This document shows, piece by piece, positions 15,697 through 24,132 of a stretch of 37,759 nucleotides of DNA. The DNA comes from Elusimicrobia bacterium CG_4_9_14_3_um_filter_62_55 (GTDB taxonomy: Bacteria; Elusimicrobiota; Elusimicrobia; UBA1565), in NCBI GenBank assembly GCA_002790095.1, contig PFUL01000005.1, positions 1 to 37,759 of the forward strand, in the 5' to 3' direction. Both the position numbers and the translations under genes were made by a program. The notes below the pieces were generated by a model. That model had not been told where the DNA came from. It saw nothing but the letters and a program-made list of their open reading frames with translations, and ran no database searches. Positions within the stretch are counted from its first letter, which is position 1; each line of letters opens with the position of its first letter.

Positions 15697-16149
15697 ATGG
15701 CCCTAGAACAGACCTTGATCCTCGTGAAACCCGACGGCGCCAAGCGCCGGTTGACCGGCATGGTCTTCGACCGCCTGGAAGCGGCGGGGCTCGATTTGTG
15801 CGCCGCCAAGGTCGTTTCCGTCACCGAAGAGCTTGCCCGCGAGCATTACAAAGCCTTGTCCGACAAGCCCTTTTTCCCGAATCTGATCCGCTACATCCGC
15901 GGTGAATTTCACGATATCCGAAAGAATAAGATCCTCGCCGCCGTATTCCAAGGGGAGGACGCCATCAAGCTGGTACGCAAGGTCGCGGGCGCGACGAACC
16001 CCGAGCAGGCCGATCCCGGCACGATTCGCGGGTCGTTCGGCCGCATCACGACCGAAGGCCAGTTTGAAAACGTGATTCACGCTTCCGGAGATCCGGCGGA
16101 CGCAGAGCGCGAGATAAAACTGTGGTTCAAACCCGAGGAGATCGTCTAG
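15697..16149 (+). CDS. ndk: nucleoside diphosphate kinase
   Basis: A 150-aa enzyme that passes phosphate from ATP to nucleoside diphosphates via a phospho-histidine. K11 is in V-K-P-D-G, G-A-T-N-P lies at 98-102, P-G-T-I-R-G at 107-112, N125 and the catalytic H128 in E-N-V-I-H-A-S. The residue after that Ser is Gly where the classical signature has Asp, and I-R-G-S-F replaces the usual I-R-G-D-F; both are mild departures near the active site. GGAG lies 11 bases before the ATG. The 3' end overlaps the hydrolase gene by 28 bp. Confidence 0.95.
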   Translation: MALEQTLILVKPDGAKRRLTGMVFDRLEAAGLDLCAAKVVSVTEELAREHYKALSDKPFFPNLIRYIRGEFHDIRKNKILAAVFQGEDAIKLVRKVAGATNPEQADPGTIRGSFGRITTEGQFENVIHASGDPADAEREIKLWFKPEEIV

Positions 16150-17039
16150 GCGCGCTCGCCGCGCCGCTGCTCCTGGCGTTCGCCTTCGCGGCGAACGCCG
16201 AAGCCGCGACGGCAAAACCCTCCCGGGAGCTTAAGGGCGACCCGGTCGAACTTCACACGAAGGACGGCTGGACCCTTTCGGCGCAATATTTGCCTTCCCG
16301 CGAAGAGGACAAACTCACCTTCATCCTGCTCCACGAATCGGGCGGCCGGAGGCAAAACTGGTATTGGCTCGCGCGGCAGTTCGCGCGGCGCGGGATCGGG
16401 TATCTCGCCGTCGATCTGCGCGGGCACGGGGCGTCGACTCAGGCTCCCGAGGGCGAGGAATCGTCCTACCGCAAGTTTCGAATTGAGCGCGGGGACAACC
16501 CCTGGGACCGGATGCGGGGGGACATCGAAGCGGCGGCGGCGTGGCTGATCAAACAGGGGATCCCGGTCGAGGCGATCGCCCTCGGCGGCGCCGAGGTGGG
16601 CGGATCGATCGCGCTCAAATACGCCGCGCTGAACCCGGATGTGCCGATGGTCTTTCTCCTCTCTCCGGGGATGAGCTACAAGGAAGTCTTGACCGTCAAC
16701 GCGATGCGCGCCTACCGTGACCGACCGATTCTGCTCGCGGTGGCCGAGGACGATCGACGCTCCGCCACCGAGACCCCGATCCTCTACGAATTCGCGAAAC
16801 GCGCCGCGGGCGAGTTGAACACGACTTTGCTCAACGCCGAGCGGGGGCACGGAACCCGCATGCTGTACTACAGTCGCGGCATCATCCCGCAGATTCTCGA
16901 ATGGGTCGACGATCCGGTGAAGGCGCCGGACATCGGCGTTTCCTCGGACACGCTTTCCGGCGAGATGCCTCCGGTTCCTTCTGAAAACGGCCTGCCCGAC
17001 GACGAGGATCTCTCTGAAATCCTCGGCGGCTCGCGCTGA
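16122..17039 (+). CDS. exported alpha/beta-hydrolase-fold protein lacking the Ser nucleophile
   Basis: A 305-aa protein. An N-terminal hydrophobic stretch with an Ala-rich cleavage region (about 10-29) suggests export. The fold is clear: L-L-H-E-S-G-G (oxyanion region, 69-75), D-L-R-G-H-G-A-S (98-105), L-L-S-P-G near 180, A-E-D-D near 207 and G-H-G-T near 244 for the His. At the nucleophile elbow, where G-x-S-x-G is expected, the sequence is G-A-E-V-G (156-160), with Glu at 158 encoded by GAG. This predicts loss of normal esterase activity or a changed mechanism. The GTG at 16122 lies inside ndk; no better start exists before the signal peptide. It is followed after 4 bases by murQ. Confidence 0.8.
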   Translation: MVQTRGDRLGALAAPLLLAFAFAANAEAATAKPSRELKGDPVELHTKDGWTLSAQYLPSREEDKLTFILLHESGGRRQNWYWLARQFARRGIGYLAVDLRGHGASTQAPEGEESSYRKFRIERGDNPWDRMRGDIEAAAAWLIKQGIPVEAIALGGAEVGGSIALKYAALNPDVPMVFLLSPGMSYKEVLTVNAMRAYRDRPILLAVAEDDRRSATETPILYEFAKRAAGELNTTLLNAERGHGTRMLYYSRGIIPQILEWVDDPVKAPDIGVSSDTLSGEMPPVPSENGLPDDEDLSEILGGSR

Positions 17040-17043
17040 ACCC

Positions 17044-17946
17044 ATGCCCGTGCGGGTGCGCTGCCGGGCGCTGCCGACCGAACAGCCCAATCCCGCTTCG
17101 CGGCGGGTCGATCTCAAATCCCCGTCCGAAATCGTCGCGTTGATCAACCGCGAGGACGCCCGCGTCCCCGCCGCGGTCGGCCGAGAACGCGCCCGCATCA
17201 CGCAGGCGGTCGCGTTGATCGTCGCGAGCCTCCGGGCCGGCGGCCGCCTGCTGTTTATCGGGGCGGGCACGAGCGGGCGCCTTGGGGTGATCGAGGCCGC
17301 GGAATGTCCGCCGACGTTCGGAACGCCGCCCTCCTTGGTGCGGGGCGTGATGGCGGGCGGGAAGCGTTCGATGTTCCGCGCGAAGGAAGGGGCGGAGGAC
17401 GACGCCGCGGACGGAGCGGCTCAGGTATCCGGCCGCGTGTGTCGCGGCGACGCGGTCGTCGGCATCGCGGCGAGCGGCGTGACGCCTTTCGTGCGCGGGG
17501 GGCTGAAGGCGGCCAAGCGCAAGGGCTGCGTGACCGTGCTGATCACCTCGAATCCCACCCCGGTCCGGGAGGCGGACGTGCTCATCGCGCCGCGGGTCGG
17601 CCCCGAGTTCATCGCCGGTTCGACGCGCCTGAAGTCCGCGACGGCCGCGAAACTGGTGCTCAACACGCTGACGACCGCCAGCTTCATTCGCTTGGGAAAG
17701 GTGTACGACCAGTGGATGGTCGACGTGAAGCCGTCGAACCGCAAACTGGTGCGCCGGGCGATCCGGATGGTCGCGCGCCTGGGCGGCGTCCCCCAAGCGC
17801 GCGCGGTGCGTCTGTTTGAAGACTCCGGTCGTCATGTGAAGACGGCGGTCGTGATGGCGCGCTTGAAGACGGGGCGTCTCGACGCGCGGCGCAGGCTGGC
17901 CCGCGCGAACGGCGCCCTTAGGACGGTCTTGGAGGGGGAGCCATGA
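17044..17946 (+). CDS. murQ: N-acetylmuramic acid 6-phosphate etherase
   Basis: A 300-aa SIS-domain enzyme that removes the lactyl ether from MurNAc-6-phosphate to give GlcNAc-6-phosphate, a cytoplasmic step of peptidoglycan recycling. Seen: T-E-Q-P-N-P near 12-17, the sugar-phosphate loop G-A-G-T-S-G-R-L-G-V at 73-82, the catalytic Glu E87 in A-A-E-C-P-P-T-F-G, the second acid in G-A-E-D-D (118), and S-T-R-L-K-S-A-T-A near 200. Length is typical. Its stop overlaps the esterase start (ATGA). With anmK two genes later, the anhydroMurNAc route is complete from kinase to etherase. Confidence 0.96.
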   Translation: MPVRVRCRALPTEQPNPASRRVDLKSPSEIVALINREDARVPAAVGRERARITQAVALIVASLRAGGRLLFIGAGTSGRLGVIEAAECPPTFGTPPSLVRGVMAGGKRSMFRAKEGAEDDAADGAAQVSGRVCRGDAVVGIAASGVTPFVRGGLKAAKRKGCVTVLITSNPTPVREADVLIAPRVGPEFIAGSTRLKSATAAKLVLNTLTTASFIRLGKVYDQWMVDVKPSNRKLVRRAIRMVARLGGVPQARAVRLFEDSGRHVKTAVVMARLKTGRLDARRRLARANGALRTVLEGEP

Positions 17947-18959
17947 ACGGGAAGTTGGTGATGGAAACGGTCGGGAGTCTCGCCCTTAAGGGCAATCCGC
18001 TCGGCGATCCGCGTCTGCGCGAGATCCCGGTCTACCTTCCGCCCTCATACCTCGAGAATCCCGACGCGGCCCGACGCTGGCCCGTGATCTTTTACCTCGT
18101 CGGATTCACCGGAACCTCCCGCAAGGCGGTTTTCGAGGACCCGTGGCGAGAGAACATCCTCGAGCGCTTCGACCGCCTGGTCAGCGCGAAGAAGGTGCGC
18201 GAGGCGATCCTTGTAATTCCGGACTGCTTCACGCGGCTCGGGGGAAGCCAGTACCTCAATTCGGCCGGAACGGGACTTTACGAGGATCACATCGTCACGG
18301 AGTTGGTCGGCTACATCGACTCGAAATACCGGACCACCCGTTCCGCAGCGGGACGCGCGGTGATGGGGAAATCCTCCGGAGGCTACGGGGCGGTGATGCT
18401 GGCGATGCGCCACCCCGAGGTATTTTCCCACGCGGTCAGCCACAGCGGCGACATGTTCTTTGAGCTGTGCTACGCGAACGATTTCCCGCGCTGCGCCACG
18501 GCGCTCGGCAAATACGACGGGAGCTTCCTTAAGTTTCTAACCCGCTTTGCCGCCGCGCGCGACAAGTCCCGCTTCCCGCACGAATTGGTCAACATGGCGG
18601 GAATGGCGGCGTGCTACTCCGCGAACCGAAAATCGGAACTTGGGTTCGATCTTCCGTTCGACGAGCGAACCGGAGAAACTAAGGAGAAGGTTTTCAAGCG
18701 CTGGCTGCAGCACGACCCGGTCCGGCTCGCTCCCAAACGCGTCGCGGCGTTGAAGAAGCTCACGACGCTCTTCTTCGACTGCGGCGTGCGCGACGAGTTT
18801 CATCTTCATTTGGGAGCCCGGAAATTTTCCGATACGCTCAAGGCGTTGAAGGTGAAGCACACCCACGAAGAGCACGCGTTCGGGCACTTCGATATGGCCG
18901 ACCGCTACGACGTCGGGTTCGCGAAGCTCTCCGAGGGTTTCGCCAAGGCGAAGGCGTGA
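17943..18959 (+). CDS. esterase D/enterochelin-esterase-like alpha/beta hydrolase
   Basis: A 338-aa protein without a signal peptide. Seen: the nucleophile elbow G-K-S-S-G-G (142-147, Ser 144 as the likely nucleophile) after a strand R-A-V-M, an acidic residue in F-F-D-C-G-V-R-D-E-F near 275-284, and a late His in H-A-F-G-H-F-D near 313-319. These fit a Ser-Asp-His esterase of the putative-esterase (EstD/Fes) family. Its position between murQ and anmK suggests a cell-wall-related ester, for example an O-acetyl or peptide-linked group, but that is inference. It overlaps both neighbours by four bases. Confidence 0.85.
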   Translation: MNGKLVMETVGSLALKGNPLGDPRLREIPVYLPPSYLENPDAARRWPVIFYLVGFTGTSRKAVFEDPWRENILERFDRLVSAKKVREAILVIPDCFTRLGGSQYLNSAGTGLYEDHIVTELVGYIDSKYRTTRSAAGRAVMGKSSGGYGAVMLAMRHPEVFSHAVSHSGDMFFELCYANDFPRCATALGKYDGSFLKFLTRFAAARDKSRFPHELVNMAGMAACYSANRKSELGFDLPFDERTGETKEKVFKRWLQHDPVRLAPKRVAALKKLTTLFFDCGVRDEFHLHLGARKFSDTLKALKVKHTHEEHAFGHFDMADRYDVGFAKLSEGFAKAKA

Positions 18960-20053
18960 GGTCTCGGCTCGCGCTCGGACTGATGTCCGGAACTTCGGCC
19001 GATGGATTGAGTCTCGCGTTGATCGCGGTGAAAGGCGCTTCCGTGACGGTCCGCGCGGAAACGACCCGGGCGTACTCAAAAGCCCTGCGGGCGCGTATTC
19101 TCGCGGCCCCGTCGCTGCGCGCTGCTGAACTGTCCTCCTTGCATTTCGAACTCGGCCGCTTCTACGCCCGCGAGGCGGCGCGATTTCTAAAAGGGCTGAG
19201 GATTTCCCCGCGGCGTCTCGAGGCCGTGGGCAGCCACGGCCAGACCGTCGCCCACGAAAGCGGCGTTCATTCTCTCCAGATCGGGGAACCCTCTTTCTTG
19301 GCCGAAGCGCTCGGTGTTCCGGTGGTTTCAGACTTCCGTCCCCGCGATGTCGCGGCCGGAGGGCTGGGCGCGCCCATCGTGCCGTTTTTCGATGAGGAAG
19401 TTTTCGGGCGCCGCTCGCCCCGCGTGATGCTCAATATCGGGGGGATCGCGAACCTCGCTCTGGTGGGCAAAGGCCTGCGCACGCTGGGCTTCGACATCGG
19501 TCCCGGCAACTGCATGATCGATCTCGCGGTGACCCGGATGAGCGGCGGGGCCCTCGGGTACGACCGCGGCGGCCGCATCGCGCTGCGGGGGCGCGCCGAC
19601 GAGGCGCTCGTGCGCCGGCTGTCGGCGAGGGAGCCTTACTTTCGCGCCCGTGCGCCGAAGAGTTTGGATCGTTCGACTTTTTCGGAACGCTATCTCTCCA
19701 AGAATTTTAAGCGGGGGCAGCAGCCCGACGTCGACACCGTCGCGACGGTCACGCTTTTTACCGCAGCCGCGATCGCCGACGCGGTGCGGCGCTTCGTTCT
19801 CCCGCGCGCGACGCCGAAAGAAGTCGTCGTCTCAGGCGGGGGAGCGCTTAACGCGGCGTTGATGGGGGCGCTGCGCCGGCTCCTGTCTCCGACACCGGTG
19901 CTTTCCATCGCCGAATTCGGGATTCCGGCCCTGGCGAAGGAGCCCGCCGCGATCGCGCTGATGGCGCTTTGCGCCTTCAAGGGGAAGCCCAACCACTGCC
20001 CCGCCGCGACCGGCGCGCGAGGCCCGCGCATCCTCGGCAAACTCACGTTCTAA
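18956..20053 (+). CDS. anmK: anhydro-N-acetylmuramic acid kinase
   Basis: A 365-aa ASKHA-fold kinase that opens and phosphorylates 1,6-anhydroMurNAc to MurNAc-6-phosphate, the substrate of MurQ. Seen: G-L-M-S-G-T-S-A-D-G near 8-17, G-S-H-G-Q-T-V near 92-98, D-F-R-P-R-D-V-A-A-G-G near 126-136, F-D-I-G-P-G-N with the catalytic Asp, and V-V-S-G-G-G-A-L-N near 289-297. The usual V-D-A after the first motif reads L-S-L here. A GTG start overlaps the esterase stop. A short CGGACC/GGTCCG dyad (20055-20067) lies between this stop and the convergent gene but has no T-run. Confidence 0.95.
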   Translation: MRSRLALGLMSGTSADGLSLALIAVKGASVTVRAETTRAYSKALRARILAAPSLRAAELSSLHFELGRFYAREAARFLKGLRISPRRLEAVGSHGQTVAHESGVHSLQIGEPSFLAEALGVPVVSDFRPRDVAAGGLGAPIVPFFDEEVFGRRSPRVMLNIGGIANLALVGKGLRTLGFDIGPGNCMIDLAVTRMSGGALGYDRGGRIALRGRADEALVRRLSAREPYFRARAPKSLDRSTFSERYLSKNFKRGQQPDVDTVATVTLFTAAAIADAVRRFVLPRATPKEVVVSGGGALNAALMGALRRLLSPTPVLSIAEFGIPALAKEPAAIALMALCAFKGKPNHCPAATGARGPRILGKLTF

Positions 20054-20071
20054 GCGGACCTGGTCCGTACG

Positions 20072-20632
20072 CTAGCGAGAGCGGAAGGACTTCATGAAGC
20101 GGCGGAATTCGGCGCGGTAGTCGAGGAATGTTTTTTCGGTGGTCGAGAGTTTGATCATGTAGTATTCGTCCCGCCCGGAAGGGATGAACATGTAGAAGTG
20201 GTGCAGCGAGACGATCTCCGACGGGAGACGGCTCGACGGGAGCATCCGTTTCTCCCGGACTTGGAACATCTTCGCGGCCTGCTGATCGACGCGCCAGACG
20301 GTGATCTGATCGACGTCGCGATCGGTGTCTTTGTCGCGCTCGCGAAACGCCTTCATCGCTTCGCGCGGGGCGACGTAGCCGGGTTTTCCCTTCTGAAAAT
20401 AATGCACGTGGTAGGAAGCCCGCCAGGCGCCGTCGGCTTCCGAAGGGCCGATGATATGGGTCGCGACGCCGCGCGGGGTTTCCGCTTCGAAGGGGACCCA
20501 GCCTTCCGGAATCTCGACGGTGAAGCTTCCGCTGGGCGGCGTGTACAGCGTGTACGCGTGCTTCTGCGCGGACCAGGCGCCGCAGGGGGAGAGCAGGAGC
20601 ACGAGCGCGGCGGCGCGGATCGTGTTTCTCAT
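20072..20632 (-). CDS. exported protein of unknown function
   Basis: A 186-aa protein with a signal peptide (M-R-N-T-I-R, hydrophobic 7-17, cleavage around A-W-S-A-Q). The mature part opens with a pattern common in small PsbP/DUF-type proteins: a strand S-G-S-F-T-V-E-I-P followed by E-G-W. It ends in a helix K-T-F-L-D-Y-R-A-E-F-R-R-F-M-K-S-F. That layout (beta fold plus a final F-x-x-M-x-x-S-F helix) often marks lipid- or membrane-associated exported proteins, but I cannot name the family. The ATG overlaps the stop of the large Pro-rich gene by four bases, so the two are coupled. Confidence 0.75.
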   Translation of the reverse strand: MRNTIRAAALVLLLSPCGAWSAQKHAYTLYTPPSGSFTVEIPEGWVPFEAETPRGVATHIIGPSEADGAWRASYHVHYFQKGKPGYVAPREAMKAFRERDKDTDRDVDQITVWRVDQQAAKMFQVREKRMLPSSRLPSEIVSLHHFYMFIPSGRDEYYMIKLSTTEKTFLDYRAEFRRFMKSFRSR

Positions 20633-22659
20633 CGGTCGCCTCGCGCGAGTTCGTCGGAATTCAGCCAGGCCCGTTTGGCGGGGGAGTCCGAGGGAGGCAG
20701 ACGGATTTCCGGAGTCTCCGTCTCGGCCCCGGCCCCTTCCACGCCGGCCTCCTTGAGCATCGCGATCTCTTCGGTCCGTGAGCGGCGGAAAAACGAATCG
20801 AGCTGCATGTCGAGGTAGTCTTCGGGACGGTGGAACCAATCCCGGTAGCGCGAGGCGAGTTCCCGGTCGAGTTCGGGTTCTTCGTCGCTGTCCGCCTGGA
20901 TCGAACGGTAGAAACGGAACTCGACGGCCTCGGCCCGCAGGCGGGAATGGAAGTCATCGGCCCAGCCGCGAAGATCCCCGTCGACCCGCATGAGCGCGTT
21001 CAGCAAGGCCCCGGCGAGGGCGGCTTCGCTCCGTTTGAGACGGCTGGAGCCGTCCGCGTAGAGGCGGGTGCGCCCCCATCCCCCGCCGATCTCGCGCACG
21101 GAGGCGCTCTCGCGCGAGTACGCTTCCTCGGCCGGGAGCGCCATCCCGCGCGCCGCGTAGTAGGCCGAATCATCCGGCATCAGAAAAATGCGTTTTCCCG
21201 AAAACAGCGATCGGCGCGAGACGATCACGGGGCCGTCGTGCAGCGCGATTTGGGTGCGCGCGAAGGAGGCGCCGCGTTCGATGCGGCCGATCGAGGCGCG
21301 GGCCTCTTCCCCGGCCTTGCGGGAATCGACCACGATGTGCGGCATCGATGTCGTCAAAATCCCGATCGCGGCTCGCCGTTCGGGTTCGCGCACGTGTTTG
21401 GCGATCAACTTCAAGAGGGGTTTGACGCGCTCGGTATAGGGGGCGGATTCGATGAATTTAGCGAACGCCGCATCATCGATTTCGGGATAGGCGACCACGA
21501 CTTCCCTCACCGGTTCCGGCCTCGGGGGTCTGGGCGGAAGGATCGGGGGGGGAACGACGGGCGTCATGCCCTTGGCGACGGCGACCGGGGGCGGAGGCGC
21601 GGCGTCGACGCGGAAGCCGGAGGTCTGCTGGGGGGCGGTCTGCAGGTCCCGCATCGTTTGGCGCATCGCGCGTTCGGCCGGAGTCAAAGAGTCGTCTTCG
21701 GGGAGCGGATCCTGTTCCGGGAGTTCTCCGGCGGCCGACGACGCGGCCGCCGCGGCGGGCGGAGAGGTCGCGGACGGCGTTTCGTCGTTCCAAGGGGCGG
21801 GCAGCGCCCGGATCGGAGGCACCGGATCGGCAGGCCTGGGCTTTTCCTTCGTGGGTTTGAATCGTTTCCAGGGAGCGGGCAGCGGCTTCACCGACAACCC
21901 GGGATCAGGGCTCCACGGAGGGGGCAGCGGCTTGATCGTTCCCGCGCTCGTCGCATTCCATCCGGGGGGCGGGGCGGGGTAGACGGCGGCGAGCGGTTTC
22001 GGGGCAACCGGTTTGCGCGGCTTGTGTTTGGGCGGAGCTTTCAACGCCGGGGGCGGCACAGTCGCCGCCGGCGCGACGGCGGCGGCCAAGGTTTCCATGG
22101 CGCGCTGCGCCGGAACCGAATCGGGAATGTCTTCGACCTCGATCGGCGGGGCGGGCGCGGCGATCGGCGAGGTCGCCGGGGATTGCTTCAGTTCGAAGAG
22201 TTCCTTTCCCGAGAACAAGACGCCGAGATCCTCGCGGGTCCGGTGTGTGAGCAGATGCCAGTTTTCACGGGCGATCGTGCGCATCTCCTCCCGGTCGGCG
22301 GCCGGAAGTTCCTTGCGGTAGCCGTTGCGGCTTTGAATGAGCTGGATGCGCAAAAGGGCTTGGAGGCGCTGTCGCGAGCGGACTTCTTCGATCACGTAAA
22401 AAAAATCGTTCATCGAGACCGCCTCGCCGGAACCCGGGGCGAACAGGCCGCCTTGCTCCGTGAAGCGGTATCCCCGGGCCTTCAGGAGCTGCAGATCGTG
22501 CTCCGACACGGGCGTGGCGTTGCGATTAAAGGGAAGTTCCGAACCGGTATCAACGACCGGGGCTCCCGCGGAGTCGGGCAGCAAGTCGGACGCGAATACG
22601 GGAGCGGGCATCGCGAAGACGGCCGCGAGAAATGAGATCAATCCGAGTGTGGCGATCAC
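20629..22659 (-). CDS. large exported proline-rich protein
   Basis: A 676-aa protein starting with GTG. There is a signal peptide at 1-24 (L-G-L-I-S-F-L-A-A-V-F-A, cleavage around V-F-A-S). Residues about 50-155 form a helical domain. Residues about 160-385 are low-complexity Pro/Ala with a repeated motif [IV]-[KR]-x-L-P-x-P-W at 242-249, 257-264 and 283-290. Residues about 387-676 form a globular C-terminal domain with no family I can name. The Pro-rich middle could span the periplasm or wall. A TTGCCG/TATAAT promoter lies just upstream. The exported 186-aa protein is translationally coupled downstream. Confidence 0.8.
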   Translation of the reverse strand: MIATLGLISFLAAVFAMPAPVFASDLLPDSAGAPVVDTGSELPFNRNATPVSEHDLQLLKARGYRFTEQGGLFAPGSGEAVSMNDFFYVIEEVRSRQRLQALLRIQLIQSRNGYRKELPAADREEMRTIARENWHLLTHRTREDLGVLFSGKELFELKQSPATSPIAAPAPPIEVEDIPDSVPAQRAMETLAAAVAPAATVPPPALKAPPKHKPRKPVAPKPLAAVYPAPPPGWNATSAGTIKPLPPPWSPDPGLSVKPLPAPWKRFKPTKEKPRPADPVPPIRALPAPWNDETPSATSPPAAAAASSAAGELPEQDPLPEDDSLTPAERAMRQTMRDLQTAPQQTSGFRVDAAPPPPVAVAKGMTPVVPPPILPPRPPRPEPVREVVVAYPEIDDAAFAKFIESAPYTERVKPLLKLIAKHVREPERRAAIGILTTSMPHIVVDSRKAGEEARASIGRIERGASFARTQIALHDGPVIVSRRSLFSGKRIFLMPDDSAYYAARGMALPAEEAYSRESASVREIGGGWGRTRLYADGSSRLKRSEAALAGALLNALMRVDGDLRGWADDFHSRLRAEAVEFRFYRSIQADSDEEPELDRELASRYRDWFHRPEDYLDMQLDSFFRRSRTEEIAMLKEAGVEGAGAETETPEIRLPPSDSPAKRAWLNSDELARGDR

Positions 22660-22670
22660 GGGGTCCTTCC

Positions 22671-22699
22671 ATTATAGTAGTGAGCGGTAGTTGCGGCAA
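22671..22699 (-). promoter_or_regulatory. promoter of the Pro-rich gene, overlapping a plus-strand -10
   Basis: On the minus strand TTGCCG (22699-22694), a 17-bp spacer and a perfect TATAAT (22676-22671), 11 bases before the GTG at 22659. On the plus strand the same bases give TATAGT (22673-22678), a candidate -10 for the symporter gene, so the two divergent promoters share their core. Confidence 0.65.
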
Positions 22700-24132
22700 T
22701 GTTGCCGCGGGACCGCCCGTACTCCATGTCGACCCCGCTGATCTTCGCTCTCCTTCTCCTCTGCGCCGCAGGCGTCGCGGCGGGGCGGCGCGTCGTCAGC
22801 CCGGAGGGTTGGATGGGGGGCGGGCAGGGGACCCCTTCCTGGATATTGGCGGTCTCGTGGATTTCCGCCGAATTCAGCGCGATGACGATGATCGGGGTCC
22901 CCGCCGCGGCCTATCACGGCGATTGGTCGCTGATGCAGTTTTTCCTAGGCTCGGCTTTTGCGAGGATTGTCGTGGCCTTCGTTTTCGTCGGTCGCCTTTA
23001 CGGCGAGGGTCCCGACATTTACGCGTATCTCGAACGGCGTTTCGGAACCCGCACCCGGATCGCCGGTTCCGCGCTGTTTGTCGTCTCGCGGACGCTGTTC
23101 GCGTCGGTGCGTCTTATGGCGATCGCGGCGGTCGCGGCGTCGTTTTTCTCAACGCCCGAGCAGCGATGGGTTTTTCTCTTCGCGGCGGCCGCCGCGCTCA
23201 GCGTCTCATGGGGGGGGCTGCGCGCCGCCGTTTGGACCGGTTTGCTTCAGGCCGGCGCGATCGTTTTTGCGGGCGGCGCGGTACTCTCGTTTCTCGTCGC
23301 TGGATTTGAGGGAGGGCTTGGGGAGGGTTTGCGGGTGGCTGAGAACGCCGGGCGATTCGCCGTGTGGTCTTGGAGCGCGCCGGCGGCGGTGATCACGGGA
23401 TTCGTCGGATCGCTCGCCGCGTTCGGGACCGATCAGGAGACGCTGCAGCGTCTGTTCTGCGCGCGATCCCGGATCTCCGCCCAGCAGGCGGTGATTTTCG
23501 CCGCGGCCGGCGCCGGTCTGGTCCTCGTTCTTTTTCTCGCGTTGGGGACGGGTCTTTTCGTTTTTTACGAACAGAGAACGGCCCTTGCGCTTCCGGCCTC
23601 GCCTGATACGGCTCTGGCGCACTTCGCGGCGCAGGCGCTCTCTGCAGAGAAGCGCGGACTCTTGCTCGCCGGGTTCGTGTTGGCATCGATCGACCTTCCG
23701 TTGGTCGGACTCGCGACGGTTTTCCCGGGACCTGGCTCCGGTCGCGCGGGATTGAAGCGACTTCGGATCGGCGCCGCCGTTTGGGCCTTCGCGCTCGCCG
23801 GCGGGGCCGTCGCTTTCCTCGAAAGTTCGCGGTGGTTGTGGATAGGTTTTAAAATCGGAGGGATCGTCTACGGTCCGCTGCTCGGAGTGTTTCTATACGG
23901 ATTTTTCGGACCGAGGCGGTCGGACGGCGCGGGCGCTGCTTCCTTGGCCGCTTCCGCCTTCGTTTGCGCCTGCGTGCTGGGCGCGATCGAATCGAGCGCG
24001 TTTTCCGCCGGCTGGCATTGGCTTCCTTTGTTCGGGGCGGTCCTGGCGGCCGGGCTGGTGCACGTCCTCAGTCGTCCCGGCGGGAGCCGAGGCGGTCGAT
24101 CACAAGAACGAAAACGATCCCCAAAATCGTAA
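22699..24132 (+). CDS. sodium:solute symporter family protein
   Basis: A 477-aa membrane protein with about 12-13 hydrophobic segments, of the SSF (SLC5-like) family. These move small solutes such as sugars, amino acids or acetate with Na+. Seen: the early segment W-I-S-A-E-F-S-A-M-T-M-I-G-V-P-A (TM1/2 of the Na+ site region), R-L-Y-G-E-G-P-D-I-Y-A-Y-L-E-R-R-F-G, and F-G-T-D-Q-E-T-L-Q-R-L-F-C-A-R, a typical SSF loop. The solute cannot be told. The start is uncertain: an ATG nine codons later (22726) would also give a normal first helix. The 3' end overlaps the convergent DUF368 gene by 65 bp. Confidence 0.88.
   Translation: MLPRDRPYSMSTPLIFALLLLCAAGVAAGRRVVSPEGWMGGGQGTPSWILAVSWISAEFSAMTMIGVPAAAYHGDWSLMQFFLGSAFARIVVAFVFVGRLYGEGPDIYAYLERRFGTRTRIAGSALFVVSRTLFASVRLMAIAAVAASFFSTPEQRWVFLFAAAAALSVSWGGLRAAVWTGLLQAGAIVFAGGAVLSFLVAGFEGGLGEGLRVAENAGRFAVWSWSAPAAVITGFVGSLAAFGTDQETLQRLFCARSRISAQQAVIFAAAGAGLVLVLFLALGTGLFVFYEQRTALALPASPDTALAHFAAQALSAEKRGLLLAGFVLASIDLPLVGLATVFPGPGSGRAGLKRLRIGAAVWAFALAGGAVAFLESSRWLWIGFKIGGIVYGPLLGVFLYGFFGPRRSDGAGAASLAASAFVCACVLGAIESSAFSAGWHWLPLFGAVLAAGLVHVLSRPGGSRGGRSQERKRSPKS

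Noticed and set aside
20830-22635. A 601-codon plus-strand frame opposite the Pro-rich gene
   Set aside because: Arg/Gly-rich mirror of a Pro/Ala-rich coding strand; the minus strand has a signal peptide, a promoter and a coupled neighbour.
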